Shown here: in pieces, positions 1 through 6,426 of the stretch
Layout of the letters: each line of letters starts with the position of its first letter
How positions within the stretch are numbered: the first letter of the stretch is position 1
Source: Deltaproteobacteria bacterium
GTDB lineage: Bacteria > Desulfobacterota > DSM-4660 > Desulfatiglandales > Desulfatiglandaceae
Direction of reading: 5' to 3'
Length of the DNA: 7,663 nt
Assembly: GCA_011051075.1 (NCBI GenBank)
Contig: DREN01000301.1
Span: 1 to 7,663, forward strand
The notes under the pieces: model-generated
Databases searched by the model: none
The model's input: only the letters and a program-made list of their open reading frames with translations
Told to the model about the DNA's origin: nothing
Position numbers and translations under genes: made by a program

Positions 1-1377
1 CGGGTGGAAGGTACTTTCGGCCTGGGTGTTATTCACAGGCGCTGTCCCGGTGAGATTGTGGCGGCCAGAAGGGGAAGCCCAATGATTATCGGGGTAAGTG
101 ATGAGGGGCATTTTATCGCCTCGGATGTAGCCGCAATGGTCAGGTATACCAACAAGGTGGTGCACCTGGAGGAAAATGAGGTGGCCACGGTCAGATCGGA
201 TGATTTCTCCATATCCACTGCCCAGGCCAAACCTGTAAGGAGAAGCACCGAGACAGTGGAGTGGCGGGCCGAAGATGCAGAGCTGAACGGGTTTCCCCAC
301 TTTATGCTTAAAGAGATATATGAGCAGCCCATGACCATCATGAACGCCATAAGGGGAAGGCTTGAGACTGGGGAGGGGGTGCCCAAGCTTGGCGGGATCA
401 TGCCCGTGTGGGACAGGCTCAAGGAGTGCAGACACATGGTCCTGGTGGCCTGCGGCACATCTTATTATGCAGCATCTGTGGGAAAGTATATCTTCGAGAG
501 ACTCACGGAGATAGATATAGATGTGGGTCTGGCCTCGGAGTTCCGTTACAGGAAGCTGAACTTCCCTTCCAACACCTTTGTTGTGGCTATAAGCCAGTCC
601 GGGGAGACCGCCGACACCCTGGCGGCCATCAGGGAGGCCAAAAGAAAGGGTGCGAGCCTCATAGGGATTATAAACGTGGTGGGAAGCTCCATCTCCAGGG
701 AGACAGACGCGGGCATCTATAACCACGCCGGACCTGAGATAGGCGTGGCCTCAACCAAGAACTTTACCTCTCAACTCACAACGCTTACCCTCCTGGCGCT
801 CCTCCTGGGACGGCACCAGAGGCTCTCTCTCACAGAGGGGATTCAGGCCATCAGGGCGCTTGAGGAGCTGCCGGGGATTATCGAAAAGGTGCTGGCCCAG
901 TCCAACCACATCGAGGCCATCTCAGAGAAGTACCATGGGTGCAGCAACTGGCTGTTTTTGGGGAGGAAGTATAACTACCCCATTGCCCTTGAAGGGGCGC
1001 TCAAGCTCAAGGAGGTCTCCTACATCCATGCTGAAGGGTATGCGGCCGGTGAGATGAAGCACGGACCCATCGCCCTGATAAACCCCCAGATGCCCACGGT
1101 GGCCATAATCCCGCGTGATGAGATGCATGAAAAGATGCTCAGCAATATCCACGAGATCAAGAGCCGCAAGGGGCCGGTAATAGCCATTGCCACCGAGGGT
1201 GACGAGAAGGTGAGAGAGGTGGCCGACGATATCATAGAGATCCCCCCGGTGCTTGATTTTCTTAACCCCATCCCGGCGGTGGTGGCCTGCCAGCTTCTGG
1301 CCTACTACTGTGCCAAATTCCTGAACCGGGACATAGATAAACCGAGGAACCTGGCTAAAAGCGTGACCGTCGAGTAG
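1..1377 (+). CDS. glmS: Glutamine--fructose-6-phosphate aminotransferase (isomerizing), 5'-truncated by window edge
   Basis: GlmS converts fructose-6-phosphate and glutamine to glucosamine-6-phosphate and glutamate, the first step toward UDP-GlcNAc for cell wall and LPS, in the cytoplasm. The frame is open from base 1 and gives 458 residues ending at TAG. Full-length GlmS is about 609 residues, so roughly 150 N-terminal residues, including the catalytic Cys1, lie outside the window. What remains is the end of the glutaminase domain (GTFGLGVIH, then GSPMIIGVSDEGHFIASD) and both SIS sugar-isomerase domains. SIS1 carries ACGTSYYA, SQSGETADT (fragment residues about 198-206) and EIGVASTK (about 246-253). 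SIS2 carries ALKLKEVSYIHAE (about 333-345) and AAGEMKHGP. The C-terminus NLAKSVTVE is the family signature and includes the active-site lysine. No frameshift is seen. No clear terminator follows; a repeat palindrome begins 70 bases downstream. Confidence 0.97.
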   Translation, partial: RVEGTFGLGVIHRRCPGEIVAARRGSPMIIGVSDEGHFIASDVAAMVRYTNKVVHLEENEVATVRSDDFSISTAQAKPVRRSTETVEWRAEDAELNGFPHFMLKEIYEQPMTIMNAIRGRLETGEGVPKLGGIMPVWDRLKECRHMVLVACGTSYYAASVGKYIFERLTEIDIDVGLASEFRYRKLNFPSNTFVVAISQSGETADTLAAIREAKRKGASLIGIINVVGSSISRETDAGIYNHAGPEIGVASTKNFTSQLTTLTLLALLLGRHQRLSLTEGIQAIRALEELPGIIEKVLAQSNHIEAISEKYHGCSNWLFLGRKYNYPIALEGALKLKEVSYIHAEGYAAGEMKHGPIALINPQMPTVAIIPRDEMHEKMLSNIHEIKSRKGPVIAIATEGDEKVREVADDIIEIPPVLDFLNPIPAVVACQLLAYYCAKFLNRDIDKPRNLAKSVTVE

Positions 1378-1447
1378 ATGGGGCAGGGCTCCGTCATGCT
1401 TGCTGATAACAGCTTGAAATCATGTTGGTATGGACGGCCTTTAAAAT

Positions 1448-1518
1448 TCTCGCGCAAAGCCGCAAGGCACGCAAAGAACAAAAGGAAAAGCTTAGCGACT
1501 TTGCGTCTTTGCGTGAGA
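1448..1518. repeat. REP-like imperfect palindrome of CGCAAAG-type 8-mers
   Basis: The left arm starts TCTCGCGCAAAGCCGCAAG (1448-1466). The right arm CTTTGCGTCTTTGCGTGAGA (1499-1518) is its near-perfect reverse complement. Each arm is built of 8-base units: GCGCAAAG, CCGCAAGG and ACGCAAAG on the left, ACTTTGCG and TCTTTGCG on the right. The structure lies between glmS and glnA and could fold into a long hairpin in RNA or single-stranded DNA. Repeats of this CGCAAAGA type are familiar from intergenic regions of many environmental bacteria, where they often give rise to spurious ORFs. Only one copy is in the window, so dispersal is inferred. It might also end glmS transcripts, but there is no T-run after the hairpin. 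Confidence 0.7.
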
Positions 1519-1729
1519 TTACCTTCTCTTCAACTTGCGTGATATCAGCACATTCGCGTCGACTTTGACGTTTCCCTGGTAGATGGCGGGCCCGGTATTG
1601 TGGAATCATACAATCATGTGCTATTGTCCCCGGATATGCTACATAAATGTATCTTATTATTCCCTCCTTTCAGTGTGGAAAATAGGTAACCAGCTTAAAC
1701 CAAAGGTGTTTTCGGTAATTCCACTGGGT

Positions 1730-1745
1730 TGGCACCAGGATTGCA
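1730..1745 (+). promoter_or_regulatory. Sigma-54 (RpoN) promoter of glnA
   Basis: The sequence TGGCACCAGGATTGCA matches the sigma-54 consensus TGGCACG-N4-TTGCW at every conserved position except the seventh (C for G). The invariant GG (1731-1732) and GC (1743-1744) have the required -24/-12 spacing. Transcription would start near 1755, giving a leader of about 57 bases before the glnA ATG. Sigma-54 control of glnA is well known in proteobacteria and needs an NtrC-type activator bound upstream. No canonical NtrC site (TGCACCA-N3-TGGTGCA) is visible in the 150 bases upstream. Confidence 0.82.
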
Positions 1746-1812
1746 GATGGTTGATCGCGAAACAGTTAAAGCAGGAGCCGGGATTAATCAATAAAGATGA
1801 GGAGGTTTTGAA

Positions 1813-3141
1813 ATGGAGTGTCGAACCACGGAAGACGTGCGAAAGATTGTAAAGGATCAGGATATCAGTTTTGTCCAGTACTGGTTCACCGACGTGTTAG
1901 GTGTGTTGAAGAGCTTTGCCATCACCCCGTCGGAGCTGGAGGAAGGGCTCACAGAGGGGATGGGGTTTGACGGGTCGTCCATCGAGGGGTTTGCCAGGAT
2001 CCATGAGAGCGATATGATCGCTAAACCGGATCCCACCACATTCCAGCTTGTACCCTGGTCGGCCGGAGACCGGCCCGTAGCCCGGATGTTCTGCGATATC
2101 CTGAACCCAGACGGAACGTCCTACGAGGGAGACCCCCGTTACGTGCTCAAACGGCTCCTGAAAAGGGTTGCCGATGATGGCTATACCTTCTACGTGGGCC
2201 CTGAGCTTGAGTACTTCTACTTCAAGGACCATACCTGCACCGAATTCCTTGACGCCGGTGGATACTTCGATTCCAGGCCCCTGGACCTGGCAGGCACCCT
2301 CAGGAGGGAGACCATCTTTGCCATGCAGGATATGGGTATTCAGGTGGAGTACAGCCACCACGAGGTCGCGCCCAGCCAGCACGAAATAGACCTCCGCTAT
2401 GACGAAGGCCTCAAGATGGCCGACAAGACCATGACCTACCGCCTGGTGGTAAAGGAGATAGCCAGGCAGCACAACGTATACGCCACCTTTATGCCCAAGC
2501 CTGTGTTCGGAGAGAACGGGAGCGGCATGCACGTGCACCAGTCCCTTTTCAAGGGGAGCAGGAACGCGTTTTATGATCCCGATGACGAGTATAACCTTTC
2601 CGACACAGCCAAGCACTATATTGCGGGGCTGTTACGCCATGCCCCGGAGATCGCTGCCGTGACCAACCAGTGGGTGAATTCGTACAAACGCCTGGTCCCC
2701 GGTTATGAGGCCCCTGTGTACGTGTCCTGGGCCAGGAGAAACCGCTCTGCCATGATCAGGGTTCCCATGTACAAGCCTGGAAAAGAGGCTGCCACACGCA
2801 TCGAGTTCAGGTCCCCTGATCCGGCCTGCAACCCCTATCTGGCATTTGCCGTGATGTTAGGGGCCGGTCTGGAAGGGATTGAGAAGAAGTACGAACTGCC
2901 CGATCCCATTGAAGAGGATATCTTTGAGATGAATCCGGCCGAACGCAAGGCCCACGGTATCACGGACCTGCCAGGCAACCTCTACGCTGCCATCCTGGAG
3001 GCTGAGAAGAGCGAGCTGGTGAAAAAGGTCCTGGGCGAGCATATCTTTGATAAGTTCATTGAAAACAAGAAGATCGAATGGGATGATTACAGGACCCACG
3101 TAAGCCAGTACGAGCTTGACAGGTATCTGCCCAGACTGTAG
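1813..3141 (+). CDS. glnA: Glutamine synthetase, type I (GSI-alpha subtype)
   Basis: GlnA makes glutamine from glutamate, ammonia and ATP, the main entry of ammonia into biosynthesis. The 442-residue length fits the dodecameric GSI-alpha class (E. coli-type GSI-beta is about 470). Motifs in order are GFDGSSIEGF (51-60), metal/substrate residues E131 and E133 in GPELEYF, SHHEVAPSQHE with E184 and E191, NGSGMH with H240, KRLVPGYEAP with R293 and flap E299, NRSAMIRVP with R311, and RIEFRSPDP with E331 and R333. R62 aligns with the Bacillus arginine involved in glutamine feedback inhibition. The C-terminal part reads GITDLPGNLYAAILEAEKS and lacks the NLYDLPPEE-type tyrosine site used for adenylylation, so GlnE control is not expected. 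The start is chosen by AGGAGG at 1800-1805, 7 bases before ATG, and by family length. A sigma-54-like promoter lies 68 bases upstream of the ATG. The aaRS-like gene follows after 24 bases and is probably co-transcribed. Confidence 0.97.
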   Translation: MECRTTEDVRKIVKDQDISFVQYWFTDVLGVLKSFAITPSELEEGLTEGMGFDGSSIEGFARIHESDMIAKPDPTTFQLVPWSAGDRPVARMFCDILNPDGTSYEGDPRYVLKRLLKRVADDGYTFYVGPELEYFYFKDHTCTEFLDAGGYFDSRPLDLAGTLRRETIFAMQDMGIQVEYSHHEVAPSQHEIDLRYDEGLKMADKTMTYRLVVKEIARQHNVYATFMPKPVFGENGSGMHVHQSLFKGSRNAFYDPDDEYNLSDTAKHYIAGLLRHAPEIAAVTNQWVNSYKRLVPGYEAPVYVSWARRNRSAMIRVPMYKPGKEAATRIEFRSPDPACNPYLAFAVMLGAGLEGIEKKYELPDPIEEDIFEMNPAERKAHGITDLPGNLYAAILEAEKSELVKKVLGEHIFDKFIENKKIEWDDYRTHVSQYELDRYLPRL

Positions 3142-3165
3142 GAGAGGAAAGGGGGACTCAAAACC

Positions 3166-4398
3166 ATGAAAGATGAAACAATGACCGCCATAGGCCAGAA
3201 CCTGTTCGGTTTTCAGTCGGCGCTCAAAGAGGCAGGATCGAGCCTCGAGGAATACCTGGACAGGTATTATTACAGCAAGTGGACAGGGGATGTGCTGTAC
3301 GCTGCCATGGCCCTTCGAACGACCTTTATTACTGCCATGCACCAGTTTTTGGCAGATGAGGGCCTTTTCAACCTGGAACGGGTTCAGATGAGTCCTGTGA
3401 CTGACCCATTAGCGCACGATGTTGAACATACACCCAACATCCGTTACAAGGGCCAGCGTTATGTGATGACCCACAGCATGATCTATTCCAAATTCCTGGC
3501 ATGTCTGAACCCCAGGATCAGAGGAGTGTTTGTGGATTCACCCAACATAAGGCTTGAAATCGAGAGCCCCGATCGAAGTCAGAGGGGAAAGTACCTTATT
3601 GACTTCAGCCAAATGGACGTGGAGGTACGCAGAAACCGCGGCATAGACCTCGAGGCCTATCTGAAAGAACCTGACACGGTCAGGGAGATCCTCATGGAGG
3701 ATATGGAAAAGGGTTTGGACCTGTTTGAGCGGATGATTGTTCATGCCATGACCCTTATGGTGGAGAAGAATGAGGATGAGTTGAAGGCCTTGGGAGTGGC
3801 CATAGAGATACCTGCCCAGCCTTTCCCCCGCTTCAGGTGCGACGAGGCAAAGAAGAGATATGGCCGTGGATATGAGGTGAAGATAGGAGAGGAGATTAAA
3901 GAGCAGTTCTTCTGGATCACGGGACTTTTGAGGGAGAACTACGATCTGGTCTATCCCTACCTGAGGCCGGAGGGGAAGGTATCCCTTTCAGAGGTTACCT
4001 CGGACATGATCTACAACTACGATATCTGCGCCAAGAGCATTATAAGGGACACGGGAAAACAGACCCCTGCAGTGGAGATCCTCTCAGGGGCCGTGCGTGA
4101 GTGGCTTTATGAGGCCATTGTTGAAAGATTGCTCGATAACGGCATCATTCCTGCAAGACCGGTGATTTTTGAGGGAAACATTAAGAACATAGATGAGTTG
4201 GGTGGTTACGGCCCCTTTCTGCTTATGGCTGCCAAGAGGGATGATAAGGACAAACCGGCGTTCCCTGAGACCTACGGGGGCGGCATAGGGGTGGAGAGGA
4301 CCCTCTACGCCATCTTAAGGGGCCCCCAGCTTGACAAGGTGGATGACATTACCTGCTTCGGAAAAAATCCGGACAGCCACCAGATTTACATGTTTTGA
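3166..4398 (+). CDS. Class II aaRS-like protein, probable archaeal-type asparagine synthetase (aspartate--ammonia ligase)
   Basis: This 410-residue protein is a class II aminoacyl-tRNA synthetase catalytic core of the AspRS/AsnRS group. Motif 1 is around residues 48-72 (ALRTTFITAMHQFLADEGLF). Motif 2 spans about 118-154, with VFVDSPNIRLEIE (R129, E131) then LIDFSQMDVEV. Motif 3 is GGGIGVERTLYAILRG (371-386, E377-R378). The roughly 100-residue N-terminal OB-fold that binds the anticodon in AspRS/AsnRS is absent; only a short helical lead precedes motif 1. AspRS/AsnRS paralogs without this domain are known in archaea as asparagine synthetases (Asp + NH3 + ATP to Asn + AMP + PPi), and E. coli AsnA has a related fold. 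Placement 24 bases after glnA supports a role in ammonia assimilation. Purine-rich AGGAGAGGAAAGGGGG precedes ATG 3166; Met6 (3181) is an alternative start. The enzyme class is clear; the exact reaction is inferred, and a tRNA-independent aspartyl-adenylate enzyme of other use is possible. Confidence 0.75.
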   Translation: MKDETMTAIGQNLFGFQSALKEAGSSLEEYLDRYYYSKWTGDVLYAAMALRTTFITAMHQFLADEGLFNLERVQMSPVTDPLAHDVEHTPNIRYKGQRYVMTHSMIYSKFLACLNPRIRGVFVDSPNIRLEIESPDRSQRGKYLIDFSQMDVEVRRNRGIDLEAYLKEPDTVREILMEDMEKGLDLFERMIVHAMTLMVEKNEDELKALGVAIEIPAQPFPRFRCDEAKKRYGRGYEVKIGEEIKEQFFWITGLLRENYDLVYPYLRPEGKVSLSEVTSDMIYNYDICAKSIIRDTGKQTPAVEILSGAVREWLYEAIVERLLDNGIIPARPVIFEGNIKNIDELGGYGPFLLMAAKRDDKDKPAFPETYGGGIGVERTLYAILRGPQLDKVDDITCFGKNPDSHQIYMF

Positions 4399-4547
4399 TC
4401 CAGCGCGGTTCACCCGAGTGAGGCACCTGTTGGTGTGACTTTCCAGCCGGGAGGATGATGTTTCACAGGGGCCTCAGTTCAGTTGCGGCCCTGAAGCCGC
4501 TCTCACAGCGACAGCAGTGCCCCCTGATTTTATGGCGTTGCATCTGG

Positions 4548-4705
4548 AAAAAAAGCGAAAAGGCGATTGCCGCCTTTTCGCTTTTTTGCAACCTGTGCGG
4601 TTGCCCTTAATCCGTGGGGGGCCTCCCGCCACGGGCGGGATAGATCCCGTATCCACAATGGCTGAGGTCTAACCGCACAGGTCGTTTTTTTGTGTTGAAG
4701 ACCCG
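4548..4705 (-). ncRNA. Candidate structured small RNA, minus strand
   Basis: ACCTGTGCGGTT (4591-4602) and AACCGCACAGGT (4671-4682) are perfect 12-bp complements enclosing 68 bases. The enclosed part holds a 7-bp hairpin (TCCCGCC/GGCGGGA, 4624-4640) that overlaps an alternative one (CCGTGG/CCACGG, 4612-4634). Read leftward, the segment runs straight into the intrinsic terminator at 4587-4549, and a sigma-70-like promoter (TTGATT-N17-CATTAT) sits just upstream. Together these outline an RNA of about 158 nt with a long closing stem and its own terminator. Read rightward, the 12-bp stem is followed by T7 (4685-4691), so it could instead be a second + strand terminator. No known RNA family was recognised. 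The strand, the ends and its existence as an RNA are inference. Confidence 0.35.
4549..4587 (+). terminator. Strong bidirectional intrinsic terminator
   Basis: A perfect 17-bp inverted repeat (4549-4565 with 4571-4587) has the 5-base loop ATTGC. The GC-containing core GCGAAAAGGCG / CGCCTTTTCGC is flanked by A and T runs: T6 on the + strand (4582-4587) and, read on the - strand, T7 (complement of 4548-4554). It can therefore end transcription in both directions. It lies 150 bases after the aaRS-like gene and would close the glnA operon. On the other strand it would end any transcript starting upstream of hisH and running leftward. Confidence 0.9.
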
Positions 4706-4711
4706 GAGCAA

Positions 4712-4740
4712 ATAATGCACGATAGATGACCACGAATCAA
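4712..4740 (-). promoter_or_regulatory. Possible sigma-70 promoter for the minus-strand RNA
   Basis: On the minus strand TTGATT (complement of 4735-4740) and CATTAT (complement of 4712-4717) match 4/6 bases each of the -35 and -10 consensus with the optimal 17-base spacer. The start would be near 4705. Hits of this quality occur by chance, so support comes mainly from the structured segment and terminator directly downstream. Confidence 0.3.
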
Positions 4741-4792
4741 AGGTGGGTGGAGCAGGATTGGGAAAGGTCAGGGGGATTGAAAGGTTGGTTCG

Positions 4793-5428
4793 ATGATCGC
4801 TATAGTTGACTACAGGGCGGGAAACCTGAGGAGCGTTGAGCGCGCCCTCAGGAAGATAGGGTTTGACTGTTGCATAACATCAGACGGTGAGGAGATCCTG
4901 GGCGCAGAAAGGGTGGTTTTTCCAGGGGTGGGCGCCGCGGGAAGGGCCATGGCGAATCTCAAAGAGCAGGGTCTGGACCGGGTTTTGAGGCAGGTCTTTG
5001 AAAACGGCCGACCGTTCCTGGGGATCTGCATCGGGGCCCAGATCATCCTTGAGAGGAGTGAGGAAGACAACGCCTCGTGCCTGGCCCTGGTGCCGGGAGA
5101 GGTCAGGGCCTTTTCCTCTTCCCTTGTTTCAGGAGACCATGGCCACCTGAAAATACCACATATGGGCTGGAACGGTCTGGAAAGGGTGAAGGAGCATCCT
5201 GTCCTGAGGGGGATAGAACCCATGGATGAGTTCTACTTTGTCCACTCCTACTATCCCGTGCCCGCCTCTGAATCCCATGTGATCGCCTATGCCGGATACG
5301 GGATCAGGTTCCCCTCCATAATCGGGACCAGGAACCTCATTGCCATGCAGTTTCATCTGGAAAAGAGCGGTGCCCCCGGCCTGAGGATTCTGAAAAATTT
5401 CTGCCAATGGGACGGTAAGACATGCTGA
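4793..5428 (+). CDS. hisH: Imidazole glycerol phosphate synthase, glutaminase subunit
   Basis: HisH hydrolyses glutamine and channels ammonia to HisF, which closes the imidazole ring of histidine and releases the purine precursor AICAR. The 211 residues form a class I (triad) glutamine amidotransferase domain. It begins with the typical MIAIVDYRAGNLRSVERAL, then VVFPGVGAAG, which includes the oxyanion-strand region. The nucleophile is C79 in GICIGAQ (most family members read GICLGMQ). IPHMGWN (121-127) is a HisH hallmark. The remaining triad residues H188 and E190 are in MQFHLEKSG, and the length is normal. ATG 4793 is set by the conserved N-terminus and by GAAAGG at 4779-4784, 8 bases upstream. 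It overlaps hisF by 7 bases (ATGCTGA), implying translational coupling of the two subunits. Other his genes are not in the window, and a + strand promoter was not convincing. Confidence 0.95.
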   Translation: MIAIVDYRAGNLRSVERALRKIGFDCCITSDGEEILGAERVVFPGVGAAGRAMANLKEQGLDRVLRQVFENGRPFLGICIGAQIILERSEEDNASCLALVPGEVRAFSSSLVSGDHGHLKIPHMGWNGLERVKEHPVLRGIEPMDEFYFVHSYYPVPASESHVIAYAGYGIRFPSIIGTRNLIAMQFHLEKSGAPGLRILKNFCQWDGKTC

Positions 5429-6201
5429 GCAAGCGGATCATACCCTGCCTTGACGTGAGGGAGGGATGCACTACCAAGGGTATCAAGTTCAAGCAGAACG
5501 TGGATATTGGCGACCCTGTTGAAATGGGGAGATACTACTACGAGGAGGGGGCAGACGAGATAGTGTTCTACGACATAACCGCCTCGAACGAGAAGCGCGA
5601 TATCATGATAGACGTGGTGAGCAGGGTGGCCGGTGATATCTTCATCCCCTTTTCCGTGGGCGGAGGCATAAGGACCCTGGACGATATGAGGAGGGTTCTT
5701 CTGGCAGGGGCTGAAAAGGTCAGCGTGAACTCCGCTGCCATCAGGGACCCGGAGATCATCTCCAAAGGGGCCCGGGCCTTTGGAAGCCAGTGTATTGTGT
5801 TGGGTATGGATGTGAAGAAGGTCACCCCGTCAGACGCCGTTCCAAGCGGTTATGAGATGGTGATCAACGGGGGGAGGACCTATACGGGGATCGACGCCCT
5901 AAAGTGGGCCCAAAAGGGTGAGGCCCTGGGGGCAGGGGAGATCTGCCTCAACTCCATTGACGCTGACGGGACCCTGGACGGCTATGAGTTGACATTAACC
6001 GCTCTGATTTCGGAAAACGTGAATATCCCGGTCATTGCCTCGGGTGGGGCCGGCAATATCGACCATATCTACCAGGTGCTCACCAGGGGCAGGGCCGATG
6101 CCGCCCTTGTTGCCTCGATCATCCACTATGGAACCTGCACCATCAGGGAGATCAAAGAGGATCTTCATGCCAGGGGAGTTAAAGTCCGTATGAGCTGGTG
6201 A
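5422..6201 (+). CDS. hisF: Imidazole glycerol phosphate synthase, cyclase subunit
   Basis: HisF is the (beta/alpha)8-barrel cyclase that combines PRFAR with ammonia delivered from HisH, giving imidazole glycerol phosphate and AICAR. All 259 residues are present. The catalytic aspartates are D11 (RIIPCLDV) and D130 (VLGMDVKKV), and K19 sits in the TKG motif. Phosphate-binding segments are visible as SVGGGIRT (78-85) and IASGGAGNI (205-213), and ITASNEKR follows strand 2. Several stretches (GIKFKQNVDIGDPVE, SQCIVLGMDVKKV, LNSIDADGT) differ from the enterobacterial form and resemble, from memory, HisF of sulfate-reducing Desulfobacterota. The start overlaps the hisH stop (ATGCTGA), the usual arrangement for a coupled HisH-HisF pair. 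No obvious intrinsic terminator follows; a repeat-rich gap begins. Confidence 0.97.
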   Translation: MLSKRIIPCLDVREGCTTKGIKFKQNVDIGDPVEMGRYYYEEGADEIVFYDITASNEKRDIMIDVVSRVAGDIFIPFSVGGGIRTLDDMRRVLLAGAEKVSVNSAAIRDPEIISKGARAFGSQCIVLGMDVKKVTPSDAVPSGYEMVINGGRTYTGIDALKWAQKGEALGAGEICLNSIDADGTLDGYELTLTALISENVNIPVIASGGAGNIDHIYQVLTRGRADAALVASIIHYGTCTIREIKEDLHARGVKVRMSW

Positions 6202-6308
6202 ACGGAGTTCATGAATCCCTGCCCGCGATTATCTGTTGATGATCGTGTGGCCGCGTGCTATAGCCTTTAAGATAATCTTTTTGGGGTACACCTAATCCGT
6301 TGTCATAA

Positions 6309-6350
6309 CTGGCTTCTGGATACTGGTTTCTGGATGCTGGATGCTGGATA
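6309..6350. repeat. Six tandem 7-base CTGGATR repeats
   Basis: Six contiguous heptamers read CTGGCTT, CTGGATA, CTGGTTT, CTGGATG, CTGGATG, CTGGATA. Every unit starts with CTGG, and only the last three bases vary. The array sits inside the left part of the inverted-repeat element. The strict period of 7 does not suit coding DNA and suggests a slippage-prone or protein-binding tandem repeat. Confidence 0.85.
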
Positions 6351-6426
6351 TAGGCCTACAGAAAAACATTTTGCGGTTGTTGTGATCCTCCCCGGAAATG
6401 AATAAAGGTGGCAGTTGTGTTGCGAT

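Noticed and set aside
1378..1447. Intrinsic terminator directly after glmS
   Set aside because: No GC-rich hairpin followed by a T-run is present in this stretch.
1452..1476. GCAAAGCC string resembling part of a c-di-GMP (GEMM) riboswitch
   Set aside because: The remaining conserved core and the two-helix layout are absent; the string belongs to the 8-mer palindrome.
1394..1609. Minus-strand ORF between glmS and glnA
   Set aside because: Its translation is mostly the CGCAAAG palindrome (SRKDAKSL / LRALRLCAR), a common type of false ORF.
1583..1852. 89-codon + strand ORF overlapping the start of glnA
   Set aside because: It spans the sigma-54 promoter and leader, runs into glnA in another frame, and its product shows no recognisable domain.
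1897..2616. 239-codon minus-strand ORF within glnA
   Set aside because: It is antisense to a fully conserved glutamine synthetase and reads as a shadow of its codon bias, with no domain.
3166..4398. Calling this gene a true asparaginyl- or aspartyl-tRNA synthetase
   Set aside because: The N-terminal anticodon-binding OB-fold is missing, and the neighbour is glnA, so a free amino acid amidating role fits better.
4474..4733. Two overlapping minus-strand ORFs between the synthetase-like gene and hisH
   Set aside because: They run through the terminator and stem-loops (KKAKRR, FRFF from the hairpin), which explains the open frames.
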